Shown: in pieces, positions 1 to 13,118 of the stretch
Numbering within the stretch: the stretch's first letter is position 1
Layout: each line of letters opens with the position of its first letter
NCBI GenBank assembly: GCA_016870575.1
Contig: VGBH01000014.1
Span: 1 to 34,145 of the forward strand
Reading direction: 5' to 3'
Length of the DNA stretch: 34,145 bases
Source: Actinomycetota bacterium
GTDB taxonomy: Bacteria; Actinomycetota; Actinomycetes; S36-B12; UBA5976
Notes under the pieces: generated by a model
The model's database searches: none
Seen by the model: the letters and a program-made list of their open reading frames with translations, nothing else
What the model was told of the DNA's origin: nothing
Translations under genes and position numbers: made by a program

Positions 1-50
1 TGACAAACTGCCCTTTAAGATTTTGTCTCCTCGTCCAGACTCATATATGG

Positions 51-105
51 CACCCTTGCGTTCATGCCTTGGGTGTTCTCGGTGTCGGACAGGCACTGGC
101 ATGAA
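51..105 (+). promoter_or_regulatory. Candidate H-type pseudoknot in the rpoB leader
   Basis: CACCC (51-55)/GGGTG (71-75) crossing TTCATGCC (61-68)/GGCATGAA (98-105). Confidence 0.5.
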
Positions 106-133
106 TATTCCTTAACTGTTCGGAAGGATTGCC

Positions 134-3100
134 TTGGCTGCCCTGACTAACAAAGTCTCTACCAAAGCCGTACGAGTTTCATTTGGAAAAGTAAAAGAAA
201 CTCTTGAAGTTCCAAATCTCCTAGATCTACAACGCGAATCATTTCAATGGTTGATTGGTGATCCAGCTTGGCGAGCACGAGTACAGGCTGCTATCGATTC
301 AGGTAAAACTGAAGTTCCACGACAAAGTGGATTAGAGGAAATCTTTGAAGAGATTTCTCCCATTGAAGATGTTGCAGGAACAATGTCACTTTCGTTTCGT
401 GACCATCGCTTTGAGCCGCCAAAGAATTCGATTGAACAGTGTCGCGATAAAGACGCTACGTACTCCTCAGCATTATTCGTAACTGCCGAATTCACAAATA
501 ACGAAACTGGAGAAATCAAATCCCAAACAGTGTTTATGGGAGATTTCCCGTTGATGACCGATCGCGGTACTTTTGTTATTAATGGTACGGAACGTGTGGT
601 TGTTTCTCAGTTAGTACGTTCGCCAGGTGTTTATTTTGAACATGAAGTAGATAAAGCAACTGAAAAAGATTTGTTTACTGCAAAAATTATTCCAAGCCGT
701 GGCGCTTGGCTTGAGTTTGATATCGATAAAAAAGACACAGTTGGTGTCCGAGTAGATCGCAAACGTCGTCAGTCAGCAATTACATTCTTGCGTGCAATTG
801 GTGTAACCAGCTCTGATGTTGCTAAGCGGTTTGGCGAATTTTCAGTAATGGCAAATTTCTTTGAAAAAGAGCTTTCCAAAGCCGTTGATGATAATCAAAA
901 AGATCAAGATGATGCACTACTTGATCTTTATCGAAAATTGCGTCCAGGTGAACCACCAACAGTAGAAGCATCTCGTCAGCTATTGGATAACTTGTATTTC
1001 AATCGCAAACGCTATGACTTAGCAAAAGTTGGTCGCTTCAAACTCAATCACAAACTTGGTACTGATGCTCAGCTAACTGATTCAGTGTTATCCATTGAAG
1101 ATATTTTGACAACTGTTGAATACTTGATACGCCTTCATGCTGGTCAAACTGAAATGAAATCTCAACGTGGAAATGTTGCAATCGCATTTGATGACATTGA
1201 TCACTTTGGTAATCGTCGACTTCGTTCAGTTGGTGAGTTGATTCAAAATCAAATTCGAACCGGTTTATCTCGAATGGAGCGTGTTGTTCGAGAGCGTATG
1301 ACCACTCAGGATGTTGAAGCAATTACTCCGCAGACATTACTTAACATTCGACCAGTAGTTGCAGCGCTGAAGGAGTTCTTCGGTACATCACAGTTATCTC
1401 AGTTTATGGATCAAACGAATCCAATTTCGGGCTTAACTCATAAGCGTCGACTATCTGCTCTAGGGCCAGGCGGACTATCGCGTGAGCGTGCTGGATTTGA
1501 AGTTCGTGATGTGCACCCATCTCACTATGGTCGGATGTGTCCAATCGAAACTCCTGAAGGACCAAACATTGGTCTGATTGGATCTTTGGCAACATTTGCG
1601 CGAATCAATGAGTTTGGTTTTGTTGAAACACCATATCGAAAAGTCGTAAATGGTGTAGTAACTGACAAAGTTGATTATTTAACTGCGCACGATGAAGATC
1701 TTCATATTATTGCTCAAGCTAATGCTGAGTTAGATGACAAAAATGCGTTTAAAGATGAGCGCGTTTTAGTTCGCAAAAAAGGCGGCGAAGTTGAGATAGT
1801 TCCAGCTGCTGATGTGGATTATATGGATGTTTCTCCTCATCAATTATGGTCAGTTGCGACATCAATGATTCCTTTCTTGGAGCATGATGATGCAAACCGT
1901 GCGTTAATGGGTGCAAATATGCAGCGACAGGCGGTTCCTTTAATCAAGACTGAAGCGCCATTTGTTGGAACTGGTATGGAACTGCGTGCTGCAGTTGATG
2001 CTGGTGATGTTGTGCTTGCTAAAAAAGCAGGCACTGTTTCATACGTATCTGCAGATGTAATAAAGATTAAAACTGCGGATGGTGAAGATAGCTATCCGCT
2101 GAGAAAGTTTGACCGATCAAACCAAGGAACTTGCTACAACCAGCGACCAACAGTTGCCGAAGGTGATCAAGTTGCTGCAAATCAAGTTATTGCAGATGGA
2201 CCATCAACTGATTTGGGCGAAATGGCGCTTGGTAAGAACTTATTAGTTGCCTTTATGCCTTGGGAAGGTCATAACTACGAAGACGCAATTATTTTGAGTC
2301 AACGTTTAGTTCAAGATGATGTGTTAACCTCAATTCATATTGAAGAGTATGAAATTGATGCCAGAGATACCAAACTTGGTCCGGAAGAAATCACTCGAGA
2401 TATTCCAAATGTTTCAGAAGAAGTGCTTAAAGATTTGGATGAGCGCGGCATAATTCGAATTGGTGCTGAAGTAGTTCCAGGCGATGTGTTAGTTGGAAAA
2501 GTAACACCTAAAGGTGAAACTGAGTTAACTCCAGAAGAGCGCTTACTTCGAGCTATCTTTGGCGAAAAAGCCCGTGAAGTTAGAGACACTTCGCTGAAAG
2601 TTCCACACGGCGAAGGCGGCACAGTAATTGCTGTTCGGGAATTTGATTCATCAGAAGGTGATGAACTTTCAGCTGGAGTTAACCAATTAGTTCGTGTTTA
2701 TCTAGCGCAAAAGCGCAAGATCACTGAGGGTGACAAGTTAGCTGGTCGACACGGCAATAAAGGTGTTATCGCTCGTATCTTGCCAGTTGAAGATATGCCG
2801 TTCTTAGCTGACGGAACTCCAGTAGATATTGTGTTAAATCCACTTGGTGTGCCAAGCCGTATGAACTTGGGTCAGGTTTTGGAAACTCACTTAGGTTGGG
2901 TAGCTGCAACTGGATGGAATATTGATGGCAATCCTGATTGGGCGCATCAAGTTACACCGGATGCTCGAACTGCTCCAAAACGCACCAGAATTGCAACACC
3001 AGTATTTAATGGCGTTCGTGAAGAAGAGCTAACTGGATTGTTGAAATCTACTTTAGCTTCAGATACTGGATTCCAATTAGTAAATGAAACTGGTAAAGCA

Positions 3101-3607
3101 AATCTGTTTGATGGTCGCTCAGGAGAGCCATTCCCTGAACCAATTGCAGTTGGTTATATGTATATCTTGAAACTACACCACTTGGTGGATGACAAGATTC
3201 ACGCTCGCTCAACTGGTCCTTACAGCATGATTACGCAACAACCTCTTGGTGGTAAAGCACAATTTGGTGGTCAGCGATTTGGTGAAATGGAAGTATGGGC
3301 CCTTGAAGCATATGGTGCTTCTTATGCACTGCAAGAATTGCTCACCATTAAATCAGATGATGTGCTTGGTCGAGTAAAGGTTTATGAAGCAATCGTTAAG
3401 GGAGAAAATATCCCTGAGCCCGGTATTCCAGAATCTTTCAAGGTATTGATGAAGGAAATGCAGTCCTTGTGTCTAAATGTTGAAGTGCTATCAACAGATG
3501 GTGCCGCAATTGAGATGAAGGATCAAGATGAAGAGGTCTTCCGCACTGCAGAAGAACTCGGTATCGATCTGTCTAGGCGTGAGCCGAGCAGCGTCGAGGA
3601 GGTCTGA
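134..3607 (+). CDS. rpoB: DNA-directed RNA polymerase subunit beta
   Basis: 1157 aa ORF with [68 protein letters not shown] and GRHGNKGVI motifs; TTG start preceded by GGAAGG. Confidence 0.99.
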   Translation: MAALTNKVSTKAVRVSFGKVKETLEVPNLLDLQRESFQWLIGDPAWRARVQAAIDSGKTEVPRQSGLEEIFEEISPIEDVAGTMSLSFRDHRFEPPKNSIEQCRDKDATYSSALFVTAEFTNNETGEIKSQTVFMGDFPLMTDRGTFVINGTERVVVSQLVRSPGVYFEHEVDKATEKDLFTAKIIPSRGAWLEFDIDKKDTVGVRVDRKRRQSAITFLRAIGVTSSDVAKRFGEFSVMANFFEKELSKAVDDNQKDQDDALLDLYRKLRPGEPPTVEASRQLLDNLYFNRKRYDLAKVGRFKLNHKLGTDAQLTDSVLSIEDILTTVEYLIRLHAGQTEMKSQRGNVAIAFDDIDHFGNRRLRSVGELIQNQIRTGLSRMERVVRERMTTQDVEAITPQTLLNIRPVVAALKEFFGTSQLSQFMDQTNPISGLTHKRRLSALGPGGLSRERAGFEVRDVHPSHYGRMCPIETPEGPNIGLIGSLATFARINEFGFVETPYRKVVNGVVTDKVDYLTAHDEDLHIIAQANAELDDKNAFKDERVLVRKKGGEVEIVPAADVDYMDVSPHQLWSVATSMIPFLEHDDANRALMGANMQRQAVPLIKTEAPFVGTGMELRAAVDAGDVVLAKKAGTVSYVSADVIKIKTADGEDSYPLRKFDRSNQGTCYNQRPTVAEGDQVAANQVIADGPSTDLGEMALGKNLLVAFMPWEGHNYEDAIILSQRLVQDDVLTSIHIEEYEIDARDTKLGPEEITRDIPNVSEEVLKDLDERGIIRIGAEVVPGDVLVGKVTPKGETELTPEERLLRAIFGEKAREVRDTSLKVPHGEGGTVIAVREFDSSEGDELSAGVNQLVRVYLAQKRKITEGDKLAGRHGNKGVIARILPVEDMPFLADGTPVDIVLNPLGVPSRMNLGQVLETHLGWVAATGWNIDGNPDWAHQVTPDARTAPKRTRIATPVFNGVREEELTGLLKSTLASDTGFQLVNETGKANLFDGRSGEPFPEPIAVGYMYILKLHHLVDDKIHARSTGPYSMITQQPLGGKAQFGGQRFGEMEVWALEAYGASYALQELLTIKSDDVLGRVKVYEAIVKGENIPEPGIPESFKVLMKEMQSLCLNVEVLSTDGAAIEMKDQDEEVFRTAEELGIDLSRREPSSVEEV

Positions 3608-3664
3608 GGAAACTCCTCAGATAACACTGAATTAATCCACTACTAGAGAAATAAGGAAAACACA

Positions 3665-6600
3665 GTGCTAGATATCAACTTCTTCGACGGTCTTCGAATT
3701 GGTTTGGCAACACCAGAAGATGTTCGCAGTTGGTCATTTGGTGAGGTAAAGAAGCCAGAGACAATCAACTATCGAACTCTAAAGCCTGAGAAAGATGGAT
3801 TGTTCTGCGAAAAAATATTTGGTCCAACCAGAGACTGGGAATGCTATTGCGGCAAATACAAGCGCGTTCGATTCAAAGGCATTATTTGCGAACGCTGCGG
3901 AGTAGAAGTTACCAGAGCAAAAGTACGTCGCGAGCGAATGGGACACATTGAGTTAGCAGCGCCAGTAACTCACATTTGGTATTTCAAAGGTGTGCCAAGT
4001 CGACTTGGATACTTGCTAGATCTAGCTCCAAAAGATTTAGAAAAAGTAATTTATTTTGCAGCTTATATGGTAACTGATGTCGATTTTGAAAAACGTCACC
4101 AAGATCTGCCAAAACTAGAAGCTGAAATTGAGGGCGAGAAGAAGCGTTGGGCTAAACGTCGAGATGAAAATATTAATGAACGCATTAAGAAACACGAGCA
4201 AGATTTAGCTGAATTAGAAGCAGAGGATGCCAAGGCTGAAGTTAAGCGAAAAGTAAAAGAAGGTGCTGAGCGTGATGTAAAGCGAATTCGTGCCGAAGCT
4301 GATACTGAAATTGATCGATTGACACGAGTCTTTGAGCGATTCCGTAATCTCAAGGTGCAAGATCTTGAAGGCGATGAGATGTTGTTCCGCGAAATGCGTG
4401 ATCGTTACGGTGATTATTTCTCAGGATCAATGGGTGCGCAAGCAATCAAACGCAGATTAGAAACTTTTGATCTAGAGGGTAATGCCGAATTACTTCGCGA
4501 AATTGCGAAGACTGGAAAAGGCGCAAAGAAAACCAGAGCACTTAAGCGCTTAAAGGTGATCAATGCATTCATTAATACATCTGGTAGTCAGCGCGGAATG
4601 GTGCTTGATGCAGTTCCAGTGATTCCACCAGATCTAAGGCCAATGGTGCAGCTAGACGGCGGAAGATTTGCTACTAGCGATTTAAATGACCTTTACCGAC
4701 GAGTGATTAATCGAAATAACCGATTAAAGCGACTTATTGATCTTGAGGCCCCAGAGATTATTGTCAACAATGAAAAGCGTATGTTGCAAGAAGCTGTTGA
4801 TGCGCTATTTGATAACGGTCGACGTGGTCGTCCAGTAACAGGTCCAGGAAATCGAGCACTTAAGTCCCTTTCAGATATGTTGAAAGGAAAGCAAGGTCGG
4901 TTCCGTCAAAACCTTCTTGGCAAGCGTGTTGATTACTCAGGTCGTTCAGTAATTGTGGTTGGTCCTCAGCTCAAATTGCATCAGTGTGGATTGCCAAAAC
5001 AGATGGCACTTGAGTTGTTCAAACCATTTGTGATGAAGCGATTAGTTGATTTAAACCATGCTCAAAATATTAAGAGCGCAAAGCGTATGGTTGAGCGTTC
5101 TCGATCAGTAGTTTGGGATGTACTTGAAGAAGTTATTGCTGAGCACCCAGTATTACTAAATCGTGCACCAACTTTGCACCGACTTGGTATTCAGGCATTT
5201 GAGCCACTACTAATTGAAGGTAAAGCAATTCAGATTCACCCGCTAGTGACAACAGCATTCAACGCTGACTTTGATGGTGACCAGATGGCAGTTCACCTGC
5301 CACTTTCTGCTGAAGCGCAGGCTGAAGCAAGAATTTTGATGTTATCAAGCAATAACATCTTGTCGCCTGCAAATGGCAAGCCAATCACCACTCCAACTCA
5401 GGATATGGTGCTTGGAATTTACTTCTTAACTGGCTCAACCGCTGGTGAAAAGGGTGAAGGTGGCGCATATTCATCTGTTGATGAAGCACTAATGGCTTTT
5501 GACCGCGGCGTGCTTGGCATTAGAGCCAAGATTAAGTTGCGTTTAACTGGTGATGTCGTACCACCAATTGGTCAGCATCCAGCTAATTATGTAGCTGGTC
5601 AGTCTTACACACTGGAAACTACGCTTGGTTGCGCACTTTTCAACGACGCACTGCCTGTTGATTTCGAATTCATTAACAAAGAGGTAGACAAGAAGGTTCT
5701 AGGTAGCATTGTTAATGAACTTGCTGATCGATATGAACGAATTGATGTTGCAGCAGCATTAGATAAGTTAAAAGACTTAGGCTTTTACTGGGCAACTCGC
5801 TCAGGTGTGACAGTTTCATTTGATGACATTGTTGCTCCTGCTGAAAAAGCAAAACTTCTTGTTGCTGCTGAAGAAAAAGCTGCAAAAGTAGAAAAGAACT
5901 ATGAGCGTGGATTAGTTTCTGATGCAGAGCGCCGTCAAGAACTTATTGAAATCTGGACTAAGGCAACCGAAGATATAGCTCGCGCTATGGATGCAAACTT
6001 CCACGAAAGCAATCCACTTCGGAAAATGGTGGCATCTGGTGCTCGCGGAAATATGTTGCAGCTTCGTCAGCTGGCTGGAATGCGAGGATTAGTATCAAAT
6101 CCAAAAGGTGAGATTATTCCTCGACCAATTAAATCGAACTTCCGCGAAGGACTATCGGTGTTGGAATACTTCATTTCAACACACGGTGCTCGCAAGGGTC
6201 TTGCTGATACTGCATTGCGAACAGCTGACTCTGGTTATCTAACTAGACGTCTGGTTGACGTATCACAAGACGTCATCATCCGTGAGGAAGATTGCGGAAC
6301 CGATCGAGGTATGCCAAAAGAACTTGCCACAAAAGATGCTAGTGGCAAATTGGTAATGCTAGATAACTTAGAAACATCAGTTGCATCTAGATATCTTGCT
6401 CAAGACGCAACAATAGATGGCAAGGTAGTAGTTGTTGCAAATACGGAACTGACAATGCCAGTGATTGAATCTTTAGTTGCAGCAGGTGTGAGTGAAGTTC
6501 GCACACGAACTGTGTTTAATTGTGAAAGTAAATTTGGAACATGCGCTAAGTGTTACGGTCGATCATTAGCTTCTGGCAAACTTGTAGATGTTGGTGAAGC

Positions 6601-7540
6601 AGTTGGAATTATTGCCGCACAATCTATCGGTGAGCCTGGCACGCAGTTAACAATGCGTACCTTCCACACCGGTGGTGTTGCAGGCGATGACATTACTCAG
6701 GGTCTGCCAAGAGTTGTTGAGTTGTTTGAAGCAAGAACTCCAAAAGCTGTTGCACCAATTGCACCATTTACTGGAACAATAAGAATCGAAGAAGCAGAGC
6801 GCATTCGAAAAATAACTGTAGTTGCTTCTGATGAACAAGAAGAGACATTCTCTGTACCAAAGCGTCAACGACTTTTGGTTGAAGATGGCGTAGCTGTGGA
6901 AGTTGGTACACCACTTGTTGTAGGACCACTTGATCCAAAGCAGATTTTGGATGTGCTTGGTATTCGAGCAGTTCAGTCTCATCTAGTAGATCAGGTTCAG
7001 CAGGTTTATCGATCTCAAGGTGTATCAATTCATGATAAGCACATTGAAATTATCTGCCGACAAATGTTAAAGCGAGTAACAATTTTAGAATCTGGCAATA
7101 CAGATTTGTTGGCTGGTGAACTAGTTGATCGAGCATCATTTGAGGAAGCAAACCGCACTGCTGTTGCGGAAGGATTACAGCCTGCTCAAGGTCGTCCAGT
7201 AATGCTCGGTATCACTAAGGCATCTTTGGCTACCGATTCATGGCTATCTGCAGCTTCATTCCAAGAGACAACTCGCGTATTAACTGAAGCAGCGATTCAA
7301 GGCAAGAGTGATCCGCTACTTGGCTTGAAAGAGAATGTCATTTTGGGCAAGTTGATTCCAGCTGGAACTGGACTTGCGAAATATCGAAATGTAAAGGTTG
7401 AACCAACGGAGGAAGCCAAATCAAGTATGTATGCCTCGCTTAGTACGTATGACGATCTGCCTTATTTTGGCTTCAGTGAGCCACAATCTGAGGCTGTTCC
7501 GCTTGAGGAATATGACCTTGGTGGTTACGACCAGCGCTAA
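3665..7540 (+). CDS. rpoC: DNA-directed RNA polymerase subunit beta'
   Basis: 1291 aa; [12 protein letters not shown] catalytic motif, [24 protein letters not shown] zinc motif; GTG start. Confidence 0.99.
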   Translation: MLDINFFDGLRIGLATPEDVRSWSFGEVKKPETINYRTLKPEKDGLFCEKIFGPTRDWECYCGKYKRVRFKGIICERCGVEVTRAKVRRERMGHIELAAPVTHIWYFKGVPSRLGYLLDLAPKDLEKVIYFAAYMVTDVDFEKRHQDLPKLEAEIEGEKKRWAKRRDENINERIKKHEQDLAELEAEDAKAEVKRKVKEGAERDVKRIRAEADTEIDRLTRVFERFRNLKVQDLEGDEMLFREMRDRYGDYFSGSMGAQAIKRRLETFDLEGNAELLREIAKTGKGAKKTRALKRLKVINAFINTSGSQRGMVLDAVPVIPPDLRPMVQLDGGRFATSDLNDLYRRVINRNNRLKRLIDLEAPEIIVNNEKRMLQEAVDALFDNGRRGRPVTGPGNRALKSLSDMLKGKQGRFRQNLLGKRVDYSGRSVIVVGPQLKLHQCGLPKQMALELFKPFVMKRLVDLNHAQNIKSAKRMVERSRSVVWDVLEEVIAEHPVLLNRAPTLHRLGIQAFEPLLIEGKAIQIHPLVTTAFNADFDGDQMAVHLPLSAEAQAEARILMLSSNNILSPANGKPITTPTQDMVLGIYFLTGSTAGEKGEGGAYSSVDEALMAFDRGVLGIRAKIKLRLTGDVVPPIGQHPANYVAGQSYTLETTLGCALFNDALPVDFEFINKEVDKKVLGSIVNELADRYERIDVAAALDKLKDLGFYWATRSGVTVSFDDIVAPAEKAKLLVAAEEKAAKVEKNYERGLVSDAERRQELIEIWTKATEDIARAMDANFHESNPLRKMVASGARGNMLQLRQLAGMRGLVSNPKGEIIPRPIKSNFREGLSVLEYFISTHGARKGLADTALRTADSGYLTRRLVDVSQDVIIREEDCGTDRGMPKELATKDASGKLVMLDNLETSVASRYLAQDATIDGKVVVVANTELTMPVIESLVAAGVSEVRTRTVFNCESKFGTCAKCYGRSLASGKLVDVGEAVGIIAAQSIGEPGTQLTMRTFHTGGVAGDDITQGLPRVVELFEARTPKAVAPIAPFTGTIRIEEAERIRKITVVASDEQEETFSVPKRQRLLVEDGVAVEVGTPLVVGPLDPKQILDVLGIRAVQSHLVDQVQQVYRSQGVSIHDKHIEIICRQMLKRVTILESGNTDLLAGELVDRASFEEANRTAVAEGLQPAQGRPVMLGITKASLATDSWLSAASFQETTRVLTEAAIQGKSDPLLGLKENVILGKLIPAGTGLAKYRNVKVEPTEEAKSSMYASLSTYDDLPYFGFSEPQSEAVPLEEYDLGGYDQR

Positions 7541-7550
7541 TTCTTAAATC

Positions 7551-7587
7551 AAGAGGGGGTTAGGTCAACTAACCCCCTCTTTTTCTT
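7551..7587 (+). terminator. Intrinsic terminator downstream of rpoC
   Basis: AGAGGGGGTTAG-gtcaa-CTAACCCCCTCT perfect 12 bp stem followed by TTTTCTT, 11 nt after the rpoC stop. Confidence 0.93.
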
Positions 7588-7790
7588 ACCCCCGACTTAG
7601 TGTCCGCGAGAGGGTTGGGGTAGTTTTCTCTTCCGCGCTCGAACCAGTTCGAGCCAAGCTGTAATGCCTCTGACAATCGTTAGTTGGTATCCCATCGATT
7701 AGGGCGTTTTCTTAATGCGCCCAAAATCGGCGACACACCCGACCGCGGGTGTGGGGAGTTAAGGCAGAACGCAACAGATAGGGAGTGACT

Positions 7791-8165
7791 GTGCCAACTA
7801 TTCAGCAGTTGGTTCGCAAAGGACGCGAAGATAAAGCGTTCAAGTCGAAAGCGCCTGCGCTAAAGAGTTCGCCGCAGCGTCGTGGTGTTTGTACTCGTGT
7901 TTATACCACAACACCAAAGAAGCCGAATTCAGCACTTCGTAAAGTTGCTCGTGTTCGTTTGACTTCTGGCATTGAAGTTACGGCATACATTCCAGGCGTT
8001 GGTCACAATTTGCAAGAGCACTCAATTGTTTTAGTTCGTGGTGGCCGTGTGAAAGATCTACCTGGTGTTCGTTACAAAATTGTTCGTGGCGCTCTTGATA
8101 CTCAAGGTGTAAAAGATCGTAAGCAAGCGCGCAGTCGTTATGGTGCGAAGAAGGAGAAGGGATAA
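7791..8165 (+). CDS. rpsL: 30S ribosomal protein S12
   Basis: [12 protein letters not shown]...[18 protein letters not shown]...[16 protein letters not shown]. The ORF track starts at 7785, but GTG at 7791 fits S12 homologues and the AGGGAG ribosome-binding site better. Confidence 0.97.
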   Translation: MPTIQQLVRKGREDKAFKSKAPALKSSPQRRGVCTRVYTTTPKKPNSALRKVARVRLTSGIEVTAYIPGVGHNLQEHSIVLVRGGRVKDLPGVRYKIVRGALDTQGVKDRKQARSRYGAKKEKG

Positions 8166-8635
8166 TGCCTCGTAAAGGTCCAGCTCCACGTCGCCCACTA
8201 GTTCTTGATCCAGTTTATGGATCAGCAATTGTTTCGCAGCTAGTAAATCGAGTCTTAACTGATGGTAAGCGTTCAACTGCTGAATCAATTGTTTATGGTG
8301 CACTTAATGGTTGCAAAGAAAAATCTGGAAATGATCCAACTGCAACTTTAAAGCGTGCGCTTGAAAATGTTAAGCCGACTGTTGAAGTTCGCTCACGTCG
8401 TGTTGGTGGTGCTACTTATCAGGTGCCAGTTGAAGTTAAGCCTGCACGTGCAATGACTTTAGGAATGCGTTGGTTAGTTGAATACGCACAACAGCGTCGC
8501 GAAAAAAGTATGACCGAGCGATTAATGAATGAAATTTTGGATGCTTCAAATGGTTTAGGTGCTGCAGTTAAGCGCCGTGAAGACGTACACAAAATGGCAG
8601 AAGCGAACAAGGCGTTCGCTCACTACCGCTGGTAA
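8165..8635 (+). CDS. rpsG: 30S ribosomal protein S7
   Basis: 156 aa [20 protein letters not shown]...; TAATG overlap with rpsL. Confidence 0.98.
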   Translation: MPRKGPAPRRPLVLDPVYGSAIVSQLVNRVLTDGKRSTAESIVYGALNGCKEKSGNDPTATLKRALENVKPTVEVRSRRVGGATYQVPVEVKPARAMTLGMRWLVEYAQQRREKSMTERLMNEILDASNGLGAAVKRREDVHKMAEANKAFAHYRW

Positions 8636-8653
8636 GAAGAAGGAAGCGATACT

Positions 8654-10750
8654 GTGTCAACACAAACGTTGGTTGATCTAGCCAAGGTGCGCAATATCGG
8701 CATTATGGCTCACATTGATGCTGGTAAAACCACCACAACAGAGCGCATCCTTTTTTATACTGGCATTAATTACAAGATTGGTGAAGTGCACGAAGGTGCA
8801 GCCACTATGGACTGGATGGAACAGGAGCAAGAGCGAGGAATCACAATTACCTCAGCTGCAACTACCTGCCAGTGGAAAAATCACGTAATTAACATTATTG
8901 ATACTCCAGGTCACGTTGACTTTACCGTTGAAGTTGAACGATCACTTCGCGTACTTGATGGTGCGGTTGCAGTTTTTGATGGTGTTGCTGGAGTTGAGCC
9001 ACAATCTGAAACCGTATGGCGTCAAGCAGATCGCTATAACGTGCCGCGCATTTGCTTTGTAAACAAACTAGATCGAACTGGTGCAGATTTTTATCGCTGT
9101 GTAGAGATGATTAAAGACCGTTTGAATTCAACTGCTCTAGTTCTGCAAATTCCAATTGGTGCTGAAGGTGACTTTATTGGCGTTGTAGATCTAATTGCGA
9201 TGAAAGCTAATGTCTGGCGCACTGAAGGTAAAGGCGATGAGTATTCAGTTGAAGAGATTCCTGCCGACTTAGTTGATAAAGCAAATGAGTATCGTGCACT
9301 ATTGATTGAAATTCTAGCTGACAATGATGATGTAATTATGGAAGCAGTTTTAGAAGATAAAGAATTGACTGAAGAAGAAATTATTGCTGGTATTCGCAGA
9401 GCAACTTTGGCTGATAAATTCAATCCAATTTTGACTGGTTCTGCATTTAAGAACAAGGGCGTGCAACCAATGTTGGATGCAGTTGTTCGCTACCTGCCAA
9501 GTCCGCTTGATATCGGCGCAATCAAAGGCTTTAAGCCAGGTAAAGAAGAAACTGAAGAATCACGCAAGCCAGATGAGAAAGAACCATTAGCAGCACTTGC
9601 ATTTAAAATTATGACTGACCCTCACCTTGGCAAGTTAACTTATTTGCGAATCTATTCTGGAACGCTGGAATCGGGTTCACAATTGCTAAATTCTGTAAAG
9701 GATCGCAAAGAGCGAATTGGCAAGATTTATCAGATGCACGCCAACAAGCGTGAAGAGCGCGAGAATGCAACTGCTGGACATATCGTTGCAGTGATGGGTT
9801 TGAAAGATACAACAACTGGTGAAACTCTTTGCGACCCAGCAAAACCAATTGTGCTGGAATCAATGAACTTCCCAGATCCTGTTATTTCAGTTGCAATTGA
9901 ACCAAAGACTAAAGGTGACCAAGAAAAACTTGGTGTAGCTATTCAACGTCTTGCTGAAGAAGATCCAACTTTCCGAGTTCATGGTGATGAAGAAACCGGC
10001 CAGACGATTATTGAAGGAATGGGAGAGCTCCATCTTGAGGTGCTAGTTGATCGGATGCGCCGCGAATTTAAAGTAGAAGCAAATGTTGGTCGCCCACAGG
10101 TTGCATATCGCGAAACATTAACTCGCAAAGTTGAAAAGATTGACTACACCCACAAGAAACAATCAGGTGGTGCCGGTCAGTTTGGTCGAGTCATTATGGA
10201 TGTTGAACCACTTGTTGGATCGGAAGCAAACTATGAGTTTGTAAATGCAGTAACTGGTGGACGAATTCCTCGTGAATATATTCCTTCAGTAGATAACGGC
10301 TGCCAGGAAGCAATGCAAACAGGTGTGCTTGCTGGTTATCCGATGGTAAATGTCAAAGTTACTTTGCAAGATGGTGCATACCATGATGTTGACTCATCTG
10401 AACTTGCATTCAAAATTGCTGGATCGATGGCGTTTAAAGAAGGTTGCCGTAAAGCAGGTCCGGTACTACTCGAACCAATTATGTCGGTTGAAGTTGTAAC
10501 TCCCGAAGACTTTATGGGCGATGTAATTGGTGACTTGAACTCACGCCGTGGCCAAATTCAGGCAATGGATGAGCGAAGCGGCGCAAAGGTAGTACGCGCA
10601 ATCGTTCCACTTTCCGAAATGTTTGGTTATGTGGGCGATTTACGTAGCCGCACGCAGGGTCGTGCTAGCTACACCATGGAGTTTGACTCTTACGCACAAG
10701 TTCCAGAATTTGTGTCGAAAGAGATCATCGCAAAAGTTAAAGGTGAGTAA
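8654..10750 (+). CDS. fusA: Elongation factor G
   Basis: 698 aa; [50 protein letters not shown] start. Confidence 0.99.
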   Translation: MSTQTLVDLAKVRNIGIMAHIDAGKTTTTERILFYTGINYKIGEVHEGAATMDWMEQEQERGITITSAATTCQWKNHVINIIDTPGHVDFTVEVERSLRVLDGAVAVFDGVAGVEPQSETVWRQADRYNVPRICFVNKLDRTGADFYRCVEMIKDRLNSTALVLQIPIGAEGDFIGVVDLIAMKANVWRTEGKGDEYSVEEIPADLVDKANEYRALLIEILADNDDVIMEAVLEDKELTEEEIIAGIRRATLADKFNPILTGSAFKNKGVQPMLDAVVRYLPSPLDIGAIKGFKPGKEETEESRKPDEKEPLAALAFKIMTDPHLGKLTYLRIYSGTLESGSQLLNSVKDRKERIGKIYQMHANKREERENATAGHIVAVMGLKDTTTGETLCDPAKPIVLESMNFPDPVISVAIEPKTKGDQEKLGVAIQRLAEEDPTFRVHGDEETGQTIIEGMGELHLEVLVDRMRREFKVEANVGRPQVAYRETLTRKVEKIDYTHKKQSGGAGQFGRVIMDVEPLVGSEANYEFVNAVTGGRIPREYIPSVDNGCQEAMQTGVLAGYPMVNVKVTLQDGAYHDVDSSELAFKIAGSMAFKEGCRKAGPVLLEPIMSVEVVTPEDFMGDVIGDLNSRRGQIQAMDERSGAKVVRAIVPLSEMFGYVGDLRSRTQGRASYTMEFDSYAQVPEFVSKEIIAKVKGE

Positions 10751-10865
10751 CTTTTAATTTTTGCAAACCAACTGGTTGCCCGATCAGTTGGCGCAGTAAC
10801 AGGAAAAAGAATGGCCATACCGGCGTTGTCGGGCGGCCGGACAACGCAGGTTCTAGGAGGACCCA

Positions 10866-12059
<1,194 letters not shown>

Positions 12060-12067
12060 TTAACTAG

Positions 12068-12095
12068 CCCAGGCGCAGTGCGAACTGCGCCTGGG
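12068..12095 (+). promoter_or_regulatory. Intergenic hairpin between tuf and rpsJ, no U-tract
   Basis: CCCAGGCGCAGT-GCGA-ACTGCGCCTGGG perfect 12 bp stem with a GNRA-type tetraloop; followed by acaccaaacg. Confidence 0.85.
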
Positions 12096-12143
12096 ACACC
12101 AAACGAATTACCAAGAGCAGTTTTATAGAAAGGCGCCAGCAAA

Positions 12144-12452
12144 ATGGCCGGACAGAAAATCCGTATCAGGCTAAAGGCCTATGACCATGAGGTCATTGAT
12201 AGCTCAGCAAAGAAGATTGTTGAGACTGTTACGCGCACTGGTGCCAAAGTGGCCGGACCTGTTCCGCTGCCAACTGAAAAGAATGTCTTCTGCGTTATTC
12301 GCTCACCACATAAATATAAGGATTCGCGCGAGCACTTTGAAATGCGCACGCACAAGCGCTTAATCGACATCCTTGATCCAACTCCAAAGACTGTTGACTC
12401 CCTAATGCGACTTGATTTACCTGCTGGCGTCGACATCGAGATCAAGCTTTAG
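12144..12452 (+). CDS. rpsJ: 30S ribosomal protein S10
   Basis: 102 aa [29 protein letters not shown]. Confidence 0.98.
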   Translation: MAGQKIRIRLKAYDHEVIDSSAKKIVETVTRTGAKVAGPVPLPTEKNVFCVIRSPHKYKDSREHFEMRTHKRLIDILDPTPKTVDSLMRLDLPAGVDIEIKL

Positions 12453-12471
12453 TGAAATAGGAAACTTAATC

Positions 12472-13113
12472 ATGAAATCGATAGTCAAAGGCGTGCTCGG
12501 TGAAAAACTGGGTATGACTCAGGTCTGGGATGAAAACAACCAGGTTGTGCCAGTTACCGTAATTCGTGCTGCCAACAATGTGGTTACTAGCGTGCGCACT
12601 CCCGAAACAGATGGTTACTCTGCAGTGCAAATTGCGTTTGGTGAGTTAGAGCCTCGCAAAGCAACCAGACCAATGCTTGGTCATTTTGCAAAAGCAGGAG
12701 TTACCCCAAAGCGTCATATTGCAGAACTTCGTACCAACGATGCAAGTGAATATCAACTTGGTCAAACACTTGGTCCAGATGTTTTTGAACCAGGTCAGAT
12801 GGTTGATGTAACTGGCACAAATAAAGGTAAAGGATTCGCTGGTGCGATGAAGCGCCATGGTTTCCATGGTCTGCGAGCAAGTCACGGTGTGCAGGCAAAA
12901 CACCGATCTCCAGGTTCCATCGGAGCTTGCTCAACACCAGCGCGAGTTTTTCGCGGAACGCGAATGGCTGGTCATATGGGTACTACTCGAGTAACTGTGC
13001 CAATGTTGAAAGTTCAAGCAGTAGATACTGAACGTGGCCTTATCTTGGTTCGCGGTGCAGTTCCAGGATCGAAAGGCAGTGTGGTTTTAGTTCGCACTGC
13101 ATCGAAGGGTTGA
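12472..13113 (+). CDS. rplC: 50S ribosomal protein L3
   Basis: [21 protein letters not shown]...; the ORF track start at 12412 lies inside rpsJ, and ATG 12472 is the likely start. Confidence 0.96.
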   Translation: MKSIVKGVLGEKLGMTQVWDENNQVVPVTVIRAANNVVTSVRTPETDGYSAVQIAFGELEPRKATRPMLGHFAKAGVTPKRHIAELRTNDASEYQLGQTLGPDVFEPGQMVDVTGTNKGKGFAGAMKRHGFHGLRASHGVQAKHRSPGSIGACSTPARVFRGTRMAGHMGTTRVTVPMLKVQAVDTERGLILVRGAVPGSKGSVVLVRTASKG

Positions 13114-13118
13114 TCAAA

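Noticed and set aside
244-2622. Several minus-strand ORFs inside rpoB (63-95 aa)
   Set aside because: Antisense to a conserved CDS, no recognisable domains.
6647-7028. Overlapping minus-strand ORFs of 111 and 86 aa antisense to rpoC
   Set aside because: Low-complexity translations fully inside conserved rpoC; typical antisense open frames, no ribosome-binding site or homology recognised.
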